DNA of 6,128 nucleotides from Succinivibrio sp. (GCA_017959135.1 JAGDBH010000270.1:1-6128); one strand, 5' to 3'; shown: positions 1 through 5,623, counted from the first letter of the stretch. Made by a program: numbers and translations. The notes: a model not told the origin generated them from the letters alone.

Positions 1-2010
1 ATTCTTGGTGGCATGTTTTTATGCCTAGTAATTCTGCTTATAGCAAGACGTCTTCTTGTATTCAGTTTTGTAAAGGATCAGTATTTTCAGCTTTCTTTAA
101 GCGAACAGTTTAATTTCTGGTTTTTATCCTTAAGATTTGATCTTAAGGTTGTGGCTATTGCATACGCTTTACCTTTACTGATTGCCTTTGCCACATTCAT
201 CAACAAATCATTTGTTTTTTTTAAAGGCTTCATAAAGTACTACAACACTTTAATCGTATATGTAGCTTTAATTTTCAGCATTGTTAACTATTTTTATTTC
301 AAGACATACGACAAATCAATCGATACCTTTATCTTTGCGATCTCAAAAGAAGATCCTCTTGCTGTAATTAAGACTGTAATCAATGATTATCCTGTTGGTA
401 TCGGTGCAGTTGGTCTTTTATTATTCTTTTTCATTTATAAATATTCAGCAGCCATTATCTTCAATAAACTTGAGGATAAAGTGTATGTTCCTGACAGCAG
501 AAAAAAAACAGTTATAGGAATGATTGTTCTTATTCTGGTATTTTTCGGTCTGATAAGAGGCTCTTTTGGAACCTTCCCATTAAGACAGTTAAATGCACAG
601 GTAACAGATAAACCAGGAATTAATTACTGTCTGCCAAACGGACCTTTAGCATTTTACTGGGCTTACAAGTGGGAAAAGATTTCTATGAAAGTCCCTACAG
701 TTAAGCCATCCGAGATTCTGAAAACATATGAAGAGTTAGGAATTCAGATTGAAGGCGATACTGTTTCAGAGCTTTTTAAGCCTCTGGCTAAACGTACAGA
801 TAAAAATGAGTTCCTAGAGCAGAATCGTCCAGATATTGTTTTCAATGTCATGGAAAGCATGAGCACCCATATGATGACTTTCGATAATGAGAAAGACAGA
901 GATTTAATGGGTGAACTGCGTAAGCATTTCAAGTCAGATTTTGTATTTAAGAATTTCGTATCAGAAGGAGATGGAACCTCTGACAGTTTAACCAGAATGC
1001 TGGTAGCATCTCCTGATTTAAATCTTTCTACCTCTGTATACTCAGGCAAAGATTATATCTGTAACATAGCAAAGCTGTTCAATGAAGCTGGTTATGAAAC
1101 TATCTTTGTAACAGCATCAACTGCATCATGGAGAAATTACGACAATTTCCTAAGACAGTTAAAATTCAGCAGAGTTATTGAAAGAACTCAGGTTTTAAAG
1201 GATTTCCCAAATGCAACCTCAGGAGCATGGGGAATTGATGACGAGTATCTGTTCAAAGAAACTTACAAGATTCTAAAGGAAAAGCATGATAAGCCACGCT
1301 TTATCATGACTTTATCCATAACCAATCACCCTCCATTCAGATTACCTTCTGATGTAGAGGTTCAGCAGGTTAAACTTCCAGAGGATATTCTTGCAAGATT
1401 CCCTTACGAAGATACAGAGACTATCTTTGCAACATTCAGATATGCAAATGATCAGCTGGGACGTTTTATAGACCAGATCAAGACTGATGATGAGCTGAAG
1501 AATAGAACCTTTATCGCAGCAACAGGTGATCACAATATGAGAGGTATTGGTTACTCAGACCATCCAACCGAGCTTGTATTCGGTCATGAGGTTCCTTTCT
1601 ATCTTTATATGCCTCAGCAGTATATTGATAACACCAGTGTTAAATTTGACAAGGAACGTCTGGGTTCACAGAAGGATATTATTACTACTATTGTTTCTCA
1701 CGCTCTGTCAGATAAAGAGTTCCATTCATTCGGATGTGACCTTTTATCAGATGATAAATGTAATTTCCCATTTGCATTCAATGGAATCGTAGCAGTTTCA
1801 TATGACAAGACACATGCCTGCGATATCAGCAATGTTTCTAAACCAGTTTCATATGATTTTACTCAAATGGAAAACTTACTTGTTGATTCAAAGCCAAGTA
1901 ACAGAAACTGTATAAAAGAAGCGGCAATGAAGAAACTTGAAAGCCAGCTTTATTACCTGCAGGCCAACAAGTCAGACAAAGATGATTTTGATAAATTAAA
2001 GATTAACTAG
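1..2010 (+). CDS. LTA synthase family protein (membrane phosphoglycerol transferase, sulfatase fold), 5' partial
   Basis: Predicted inner-membrane enzyme with a large periplasmic alkaline-phosphatase/sulfatase-type domain. Relatives (LtaS, OpgB) transfer phosphoglycerol from lipid donors; the acceptor here is unknown. Numbering is from the ATG at 13. Five membrane segments are visible (about 1-18, 44-64, 77-97, 127-148, 165-182), followed by the catalytic domain (about 270-570). Visible active-site candidates are E281 in NVMES, nucleophile T322 in GDGTSDS, W373, H439 in ITNHPPF, and D506-H507 in TGDHN. Their order and spacing match LtaS E255, T300, W354, H416 and D475/H476. The frame stays open to base 1, the first helix appears to begin before the ATG at 13, and that ATG has no Shine-Dalgarno, so the true start probably lies upstream of the window. 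Six cysteines (206, 350, 575, 583, 603, 633) lie in the predicted periplasmic part and could form disulfides. The family is clear; the specific substrate is not. Confidence 0.9.
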   Translation: MLGGMFLCLVILLIARRLLVFSFVKDQYFQLSLSEQFNFWFLSLRFDLKVVAIAYALPLLIAFATFINKSFVFFKGFIKYYNTLIVYVALIFSIVNYFYFKTYDKSIDTFIFAISKEDPLAVIKTVINDYPVGIGAVGLLLFFFIYKYSAAIIFNKLEDKVYVPDSRKKTVIGMIVLILVFFGLIRGSFGTFPLRQLNAQVTDKPGINYCLPNGPLAFYWAYKWEKISMKVPTVKPSEILKTYEELGIQIEGDTVSELFKPLAKRTDKNEFLEQNRPDIVFNVMESMSTHMMTFDNEKDRDLMGELRKHFKSDFVFKNFVSEGDGTSDSLTRMLVASPDLNLSTSVYSGKDYICNIAKLFNEAGYETIFVTASTASWRNYDNFLRQLKFSRVIERTQVLKDFPNATSGAWGIDDEYLFKETYKILKEKHDKPRFIMTLSITNHPPFRLPSDVEVQQVKLPEDILARFPYEDTETIFATFRYANDQLGRFIDQIKTDDELKNRTFIAATGDHNMRGIGYSDHPTELVFGHEVPFYLYMPQQYIDNTSVKFDKERLGSQKDIITTIVSHALSDKEFHSFGCDLLSDDKCNFPFAFNGIVAVSYDKTHACDISNVSKPVSYDFTQMENLLVDSKPSNRNCIKEAAMKKLESQLYYLQANKSDKDDFDKLKIN

Positions 2011-2017
2011 AGTGCAG

Positions 2018-2049
2018 AATACCGTTATTGAAATAACGGTATTTTTTTT
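2018..2049 (+). terminator. Rho-independent terminator of the LTA-synthase-family gene
   Basis: An 11-bp stem (AATACCGTTAT / ATAACGGTATT) with a TGAA loop is followed by eight T at 2042-2049. It starts 8 bases after the stop codon. The T-tract runs into the stop codon (2048-2050) of the convergent gmhA. On the minus strand the same hairpin lies just past the gmhA stop but is followed by CTGCACT rather than a T-run, so it should work well only in the + direction. Confidence 0.92.
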
Positions 2050-2626
2050 ACTTTGAAAGGATTTCTTCTATTCCACGAATCATGATGTGAATGATCATGG
2101 TGTGAACTTCCTGAATTCTATCAGCATAACCAAAGTGGGGAACAATAATAGGAAGATCACAGAGATCCTTTAACTTTCCTCCATCCTTACCAAGAAGAAC
2201 AATTGATTTTAAGCCCTTTTCCTTGCAAACTCTGCAGGCTTCGATGATATTCTTTGAATTACCTGAGGTAGAGATTCCTAAAAATACATCCCCTTTAAAG
2301 CCCATTCCTTCAAGGAATCTTGAAAAAATATAGTCATAGCCATAATCATTGCCTACGCATGAAATATGGCTAGGATCGCAGATTGCGATTGCAGGATAAG
2401 CAGGACGATCATTTCTATATCTTCCAGTTAATTCCTCAGCAAAATGCATTGCATCACACATACTGCCACCGTTACCGGCTGAGATAATTTTTCCATTATT
2501 CTTAATTGAATCAGTCATCATATAAATAGCCTTTTCGATGACCTCTCTGGTATCTTTCTGTTCTATAAAGTCATTAAGAACTTTCTGCTCTTCTCGTAAA
2601 TCATCGAGTACGTCAAAAGATAACAT
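2048..2626 (-). CDS. gmhA: Sedoheptulose 7-phosphate isomerase GmhA
   Basis: Cytoplasmic SIS-domain isomerase that converts sedoheptulose 7-phosphate to D-glycero-D-manno-heptose 7-phosphate, the first step toward the ADP-heptose used in LPS inner core. It is 192 aa, the same length as E. coli GmhA, and aligns to it without obvious gaps. Diagnostic blocks are [20 protein letters not shown] (about 49-68), [10 protein letters not shown] (87-96), GISTSGNS (117-124, sugar-phosphate binding) and [13 protein letters not shown] (163-175). The catalytic pair E65 and H180 is present, as are H61 and Q172, which bind metal in some homologues. The ATG at 2626 is chosen because AGGAG (2636-2632) sits 5 bases upstream; an ATG at 2630 is out of frame and too close to that site. 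The gene is downstream of dnaQ with an 8-base gap, and the ribosome-binding site overlaps the dnaQ stop. The paralogue DiaA is a less good match. It implies an LPS with heptose or a heptose-containing glycan. Confidence 0.95.
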   Translation of the reverse strand: MLSFDVLDDLREEQKVLNDFIEQKDTREVIEKAIYMMTDSIKNNGKIISAGNGGSMCDAMHFAEELTGRYRNDRPAYPAIAICDPSHISCVGNDYGYDYIFSRFLEGMGFKGDVFLGISTSGNSKNIIEACRVCKEKGLKSIVLLGKDGGKLKDLCDLPIIVPHFGYADRIQEVHTMIIHIMIRGIEEILSK

Positions 2627-2631
2627 TCATT

Positions 2632-2636
2632 CTCCT
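2632..2636 (-). promoter_or_regulatory. gmhA ribosome-binding site overlapping the dnaQ stop codon
   Basis: On the minus strand the sequence reads TAGGAGAATGAATG: the dnaQ TAG stop shares its AG with the AGGAG motif, and the gmhA ATG follows after a 5-base spacer. A ribosome terminating on dnaQ would be positioned on the gmhA start site, which indicates translational coupling. Confidence 0.8.
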
Positions 2637-3588
2637 ATTTTTTACGACCTAAAACTCTATCAAGCCAAGCTTCCTGTGCAGCATTGTCTTTATTTTTAAA
2701 CTCTTGTAAGACTTCTCTCTGCTGCGGAGTCAGAATCTTTTCAAGCATCTGTTTTTTCTGATCAGATAATCTCTTTTTAAAATCAGACTTCTTCTCATCT
2801 TCACCTTTTACAAGAAGCTCCATGTCAAAATCATCCGACCAGTCACTTCCTGCTATTGAAGGCTGACCTTCCTCTCCTTTTCTAATCATATGAGATTGAG
2901 CAAGGCTCAGCATTTTCTCCATATGAACAGTATGACACTCTTCACTTAGTGGCATAACAGGAAGTTTAATACCCTCAGGTCTTATCCATTTTTCATTAGT
3001 AATAACTCTTTCTTCAGAAAAATTCAAAGAAGCCTGACCACCTGTCATGGCCAGATATACTTCAGCTAAGATCTGAGCATCAAGCAACGCTCCGTGGAGA
3101 GTACGTGAAGATCTGTCTACTTCGTAAATGTTACATAGGTTATCCAAATTAACCTGATGTCCAGGACATAATTTCATGGCTAGAGAGACAGTATCGACAA
3201 CCTTAGCCATCTCACTGGTCTTCTCATTAAGTCCCATTAACATCCATTCTTTATCCATAAAGCCAACGTCGAACTTGGCGTTATGAATCAGAAGTTCAGA
3301 TCCGCGTATGAAATCAATCAGTTCATGTGCAACTTCTTCAAACTTTGGCTTATCTGCCAGGAACTCATCAGAAATTCCATGCACTCTAAATGCTTCATCG
3401 TCAACATGTCTTCCTGGATTAACGTAAAGCTGAAGGTTTCTACCTGTAATCTTACGGTCAATAATCTCAACACAGCCTACTTCAATAATTCTGTGCTCGC
3501 CAGGTGTACCGTCGTCAGATTTACCGGTTGTTTCTGTATCAAGTGCAACTTGTCTTTTCAAAATATGCTCTCCAATTTCTCCCCCCAT
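2635..3588 (-). CDS. dnaQ: DNA polymerase III epsilon subunit (3'-5' proofreading exonuclease) with C-terminal extension
   Basis: Proofreading exonuclease of the replicative polymerase core. Numbering is from the ATG at 3588. DEDDh motifs are complete: D17 and E19 in ALDTETTG, D107 in HNAKFDVGFMD, H165 and D170 in RTLHGALLDAQILAEVYLA. QASLNF (185-190) corresponds to the E. coli clamp-binding motif QTSMAF. The region around 196-240 corresponds to the E. coli polymerase-binding tail. E. coli epsilon is 243 aa; here about 75 residues follow the equivalent end, first acidic (about 249-266), then helical and charged, ending GRKK. The drawn start is the only in-frame ATG near the 5' end, but it has no Shine-Dalgarno. 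A TTG at 3561 (codon 10, giving 308 aa) has GGAGAG at 3573-3568 with a 6-base spacer and may be the real start; the protein would then begin MKRQVALDTETTG. It is the first gene of an operon with gmhA and is divergent from rnhA. Confidence 0.95.
   Translation of the reverse strand: MGGEIGEHILKRQVALDTETTGKSDDGTPGEHRIIEVGCVEIIDRKITGRNLQLYVNPGRHVDDEAFRVHGISDEFLADKPKFEEVAHELIDFIRGSELLIHNAKFDVGFMDKEWMLMGLNEKTSEMAKVVDTVSLAMKLCPGHQVNLDNLCNIYEVDRSSRTLHGALLDAQILAEVYLAMTGGQASLNFSEERVITNEKWIRPEGIKLPVMPLSEECHTVHMEKMLSLAQSHMIRKGEEGQPSIAGSDWSDDFDMELLVKGEDEKKSDFKKRLSDQKKQMLEKILTPQQREVLQEFKNKDNAAQEAWLDRVLGRKK
3559..3573 (-). promoter_or_regulatory. Shine-Dalgarno and alternative TTG start for dnaQ
   Basis: The minus strand reads GGAGAG-CATATT-TTG, in frame with dnaQ and with near-ideal spacing. 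The upstream ATG at 3588 is preceded only by TTTTTGCTAAA. Starting at TTG removes nine residues (MGGEIGEHI) that do not resemble other DnaQ N-termini. The evidence is suggestive because TTG is a weaker initiator than ATG. Confidence 0.55.
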
Positions 3589-3647
3589 TTTAGCAAAAAT
3601 TGTTTTAAAGAATATGAGATATCTATCTACTGTTATAGTCTTTCAAT

Positions 3648-3672
3648 ATAACAAAATTCACTTTTTTGTTAT
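3648..3672. repeat. Perfect 9-bp inverted repeat in the dnaQ upstream region
   Basis: Arms ATAACAAAA (3648-3656) and TTTTGTTAT (3664-3672) are separated by TTCACTT. It lies 60-84 bases upstream of the dnaQ ATG, just upstream of the -10 candidate at 3637-3632. The position suits an operator. On the + strand the repeat runs into TTTTT and could alternatively act as a weak terminator, although the stem is almost all A-T. Confidence 0.45.
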
Positions 3673-3762
3673 TTTTATGTAAAAAATATCCATAAATCAG
3701 CTTTGATTATCTTTTCATATCTTAGATAATACTTAGAATTACGATTAAATAAGAATATTCCT

Positions 3763-3786
3763 ATTAGTTAGATATAACTAACTAAT
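3763..3786. repeat. Interlocked palindrome ATTAGTTA / TAACTAACTAAT
   Basis: The left arm ATTAGTTA (3763-3770) can pair either with TAACTAA (3775-3781, 7 bp, GATA loop) or with TAACTAAT (3779-3786, 8 bp, 8-base loop), because the right arm contains a TAACTAACTAA direct repeat. A dyad of this form is typical of regulator binding sites; no regulator family can be named from the sequence. Confidence 0.4.
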
Positions 3787-3819
3787 TACACCTCAAAAAA
3801 GCTCAATTTAGAGCCATTT

Positions 3820-3848
3820 TTGTGACAAGGTGCAAAGTTTTTTATACT
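3820..3848 (+). promoter_or_regulatory. Candidate sigma70-type promoter upstream of a small transcript
   Basis: A -35 TTGTGA (3820-3825) and a -10 TATACT (3843-3848) are separated by 17 bases. The predicted start of transcription is near 3855. The hexamers match consensus at 4 of 6 and 5 of 6 positions. The short distance to a terminator (3886-3917) on the same strand makes this more than a chance match, but nothing proves activity. Confidence 0.4.
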
Positions 3849-3854
3849 AAGTGT

Positions 3855-3917
3855 TAGCTAATTTTAATCGGTTAATATACATTTGAGGAGCTACAAAATA
3901 TAAAGAGCTCCTTTTTT
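3855..3917 (+). ncRNA. Candidate small RNA or attenuated leader, about 63 nt
   Basis: The span between the predicted start of the 3820-3848 promoter and a rho-independent terminator. There is no open reading frame of note and no coding gene on the + strand upstream for this terminator to serve (only dnaQ antisense). Its 5' end TAGCT (3855-3859) could pair with AGCTA (3889-3893), the left side of the terminator stem, giving an alternative fold. No known RNA family is recognised. It could be a stand-alone small RNA or the attenuated leader of a longer rnhA transcript. Confidence 0.28.
3886..3917 (+). terminator. Rho-independent terminator inside the dnaQ-rnhA intergenic region
   Basis: A 7-bp stem AGGAGCT (3886-3892) / AGCTCCT (3906-3912) with a 13-base loop runs directly into six T (3912-3917). 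The opposite strand has no T-run after the stem, so it acts rightwards. It lies over 200 bases upstream of rnhA with no protein gene before it on this strand. Confidence 0.65.
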
Positions 3918-4034
3918 GGTAAAATCTCTTCACCAGAATAAAAATATAAATTTTTAGTATTGTTTTTATTCGTGATGAGCACTTTTTATAACTATCATGT
4001 TGATTTGTAATGATTATTTATTTACAGTTTTTTA

Positions 4035-4043
4035 TGATATAAT
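4035..4043 (+). promoter_or_regulatory. Extended -10 promoter for rnhA
   Basis: TGATATAAT matches the extended -10 consensus TGnTATAAT exactly. No good -35 exists at 16-18 bases upstream (TATTTA region), which extended -10 promoters tolerate. The predicted start near 4050 gives a leader of about 73 nt before the ATG at 4123. Confidence 0.65.
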
Positions 4044-4062
4044 AAAAGTGTGAATTTCATGA

Positions 4063-4109
4063 GATATTGTTTACCAGACAATATCAAATAAGGAGAAGGT
4101 TGACCTTCT
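4063..4109 (+). promoter_or_regulatory. Two-hairpin rnhA leader with a sequestered Shine-Dalgarno
   Basis: Hairpin 1 pairs GATATTGT (4063-4070) with ACAATATC (4078-4085). Hairpin 2 pairs AGAAGG (4094-4099) with CCTTCT (4104-4109) around a TTGA loop. The only strong Shine-Dalgarno, AAGGAG (4090-4095), partly lies in hairpin 2 and is 27 bases from the rnhA ATG. The bases just before that ATG (TTTAATAAATAAT) have no ribosome-binding motif. Folding of hairpin 2 would shorten the effective distance. Translational control is inferred. Confidence 0.45.
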
Positions 4110-4122
4110 TTAATAAATAATA

Positions 4123-4593
4123 ATGAGTGTTATGAAAGAGGTATTAATCTTCACCGACGGTTCTTGTTTAGGAAATCCTGGTCCTGGTGGCTACGGAGTT
4201 ATTCTTAAATATAAAGAACATGTAAGAGAATTCGCCCAAGGCTTTATCCAGACGACTAACAATCGAATGGAACTTATGGCTGTCATTAAAGGGCTTTCAT
4301 CTCTTAAAGAGCCATGTAAAGTTATTATTACAACAGATAGTCAGTACGTTAAAAACGGAATGACCTCATGGCTTGCAGGCTGGAAAAAAAATAATTGGAT
4401 TTCCAGTACAAAAGCACCCGTAAAGAACAAAGATTTATGGCAAAAGCTTGATCAGGAATGTTCAAGACACTCCATTACATTTAAATGGGTTAAAGGACAT
4501 GCTGGTCACACAGAAAACGAGCGTTGCGATGAACTTGCTAGAGGTGCTGCCGCAGGAGATAACAAAATCCTTGATGAAGGTTTTTGCTCCTAA
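4123..4593 (+). CDS. rnhA: Ribonuclease HI
   Basis: Cytoplasmic endonuclease that cuts the RNA strand of RNA:DNA hybrids, clearing R-loops and assisting RNA-primer removal. It is 156 aa against 155 in E. coli and aligns along nearly its whole length. The blocks are [17 protein letters not shown] (9-25), [12 protein letters not shown] (44-55), [10 protein letters not shown] (70-79) and [19 protein letters not shown] (122-140). Catalytic residues D12, E50, D72 and D136 and the assisting H126 are all present, each shifted by two from E. coli. The start is taken at the first ATG; an ATG at codon 4 (4132) is also possible, and neither has a well-placed Shine-Dalgarno. It is divergent from dnaQ, as in E. 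coli, and is followed after 43 bases by the MltD-like gene with no terminator between, so co-transcription is likely. Confidence 0.96.
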   Translation: MSVMKEVLIFTDGSCLGNPGPGGYGVILKYKEHVREFAQGFIQTTNNRMELMAVIKGLSSLKEPCKVIITTDSQYVKNGMTSWLAGWKKNNWISSTKAPVKNKDLWQKLDQECSRHSITFKWVKGHAGHTENERCDELARGAAAGDNKILDEGFCS

Positions 4594-4611
4594 TTATCAT
4601 AATTAACAACC

Positions 4612-4636
4612 GGTCCTTAGGACCAAGTTAGGAAGG
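4612..4636 (+). promoter_or_regulatory. Small hairpin and abutting ribosome-binding site before the MltD-like gene
   Basis: GGTCC-TTA-GGACC (4612-4624) forms a 5-bp hairpin with no T-run, so it is not a terminator. It is followed by AGGAAGG (4630-4636), which touches the ATG at 4637. The AGGA core is only 3 bases from the start codon, closer than usual. TCCT (4614-4617) could pair with AGGA (4630-4633) instead of forming the hairpin. The functional meaning is uncertain. Confidence 0.35.
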
Positions 4637-5623
4637 ATGATTAGAAAAACATTATATCTGTGCTTTGGTATTGTGGTAGCTGCATTTGTTTCCTTAAATG
4701 CATGCTCATCAAACATGACTGCCAATGCTCAGGAAAACGATAATGAGCAAAATGAATTAGAATTAAAGAGACTACACGAGCAAAAGTCTGTATGGGAATC
4801 TGATCTAGCCGACAAATCCCGTTTTACTTTAAATCTTAAATTAAATGCTCAGGAAAGATCATTAGCACGAAGTCATGCTAGATCTGTTACGACTAATTTA
4901 AAGAAGAATAATTTCTATGTACATTACCTTTTAACAAAGTTAAAAGAAGCTAATATACCTCTGGAAATGGCTGCTATTCCTCTTGTTGAGAGCGGACTTA
5001 ATCCACACGTTCACAACAAAGGAGCTCATGGAGCTTGGCAGTACGTAAGATCTACTGGCTATTCACTAGGTCTTAGAAGATCTCGTGGCTATGATGGTAT
5101 CTATGATTTCTTTGCCTCTACAGATGCAGGTGTGAAGTACCTGAATAGACTTTACAGTGATCTTGGAGACTGGCAGCTTGTTGTACTTGCCTACAATCAG
5201 GGTGAGTACGGAGTAAAAAGAGCAATTTCAAATGCTCAGAGAAAAGGAATTGCCCAACCTACTGCTGACGACATTGTTGTTTCAAGAACAGCAAGAACTT
5301 ATCTGACAAGATTCAAGGCATATTCTGATATTCTGAAGAATCCTCAGGATTATGGGGTAACTTTACCAAATATCAAGAATAGAACTCCTTTCAGAAAAGT
5401 TGAGGTTGCAGGAAAGGTAAACTCTTTACATGAGGCTGCAAGACTGTCTGGTGCTTCATTAGATATTCTGAAAAAGTTGAATTCAGGATATACCTCAGAC
5501 AGGATCGATCCTTCAAGAGGATTGCTTGTACCTATTGAGCATGCTGATGAGTTTGAAAAGGCTATATATGGAAGATCTGCAGCGAAATACACTGAAGACA
5601 TTCCATTGAAAATAAAAAATTAG
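4637..5623 (+). CDS. mltD: MltD-like membrane-bound lytic murein transglycosylase (lipoprotein), lacking typical LysM repeats
   Basis: Envelope enzyme predicted to cleave the MurNAc-GlcNAc bond of peptidoglycan, forming 1,6-anhydro-MurNAc ends. A lipoprotein signal is visible: MIRK, a hydrophobic stretch (about 5-19), then LNAC with the lipidated cysteine at C23. Residues 30-90 are charged and probably a linker. The SLT domain (about 92-235) has the catalytic E118 in PLVESGLNPH, GAWQ (132-135), the STGYSLGL block (139-146) and AYNQGEYGV (185-193). Residues 250-305 correspond to the E. coli MltD segment that precedes its LysM repeats (compare SGASLDILKKLNSG with AGISVSKLKTFNAG). E. coli MltD is 452 aa with two C-terminal LysM modules; this 328-aa protein ends before them and is followed by a clean terminator, so it looks naturally short. 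The ATG at 4637 is required to supply the charged N-terminus of the signal. It is probably co-transcribed with rnhA. The symbol is by family resemblance. Confidence 0.88.
   Translation: MIRKTLYLCFGIVVAAFVSLNACSSNMTANAQENDNEQNELELKRLHEQKSVWESDLADKSRFTLNLKLNAQERSLARSHARSVTTNLKKNNFYVHYLLTKLKEANIPLEMAAIPLVESGLNPHVHNKGAHGAWQYVRSTGYSLGLRRSRGYDGIYDFFASTDAGVKYLNRLYSDLGDWQLVVLAYNQGEYGVKRAISNAQRKGIAQPTADDIVVSRTARTYLTRFKAYSDILKNPQDYGVTLPNIKNRTPFRKVEVAGKVNSLHEAARLSGASLDILKKLNSGYTSDRIDPSRGLLVPIEHADEFEKAIYGRSAAKYTEDIPLKIKN

Larger units (their letters stand above)
3589..4122. other. AT-rich divergent intergenic region between dnaQ and rnhA
   Basis: A 534-bp stretch with no credible protein gene; the longest ATG-started frames seen are 18 and 11 codons with no ribosome-binding site. 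It carries the divergent promoters and an unusual number of inverted repeats: 3648-3672, 3763-3786, 3802-3815, 3886-3912, 4063-4085 and 4094-4109. For dnaQ, the best -10 candidate is TATAAC on the minus strand (3637-3632), without a convincing -35. A weak plus-strand sigma70-like pair TTGATT (3703-3708) and GATAAT (3725-3730), spacer 16, is also present. In such AT-rich DNA, promoter-like hexamers arise often by chance. Confidence 0.8.

Noticed and set aside
744..1049. 101-codon minus-strand frame inside the LTA-synthase-family gene
   Set aside because: It is antisense to the conserved catalytic region, resembles no family, and has no independent support; a shadow of the real frame.
1342..1792. 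Open frames of 63 codons (minus, 1342-1533) and 81 codons (plus, 1547-1792)
   Set aside because: Both lie fully inside the conserved sulfatase-type coding region in other frames, with low-complexity or unrecognisable products.
2048..2626. Reading the SIS-domain gene as diaA (replication initiator regulator), given its dnaQ neighbour
   Set aside because: The active-site residues E65, H180, H61 and Q172 and the [11 protein letters not shown] block match GmhA over its full 192-aa length.
2660..2760. LTPQQ segment in the DnaQ tail as a Spy/CpxP-type LTxxQ chaperone motif
   Set aside because: A single short match in a cytoplasmic protein; the motif is too small to imply homology.
3283..3651. 122-codon plus-strand frame overlapping the 5' half of dnaQ
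   Set aside because: Most of it is antisense to the conserved exonuclease motifs; the product is unrecognisable and the tail runs into AT-rich intergenic DNA.
3997..4053. 18-codon frame upstream of rnhA
   Set aside because: No Shine-Dalgarno, and it overlaps the extended -10 promoter; expected by chance.
5350..5601. 83-codon minus-strand frame within the MltD-like gene
   Set aside because: Antisense shadow; no ribosome-binding site or family resemblance.
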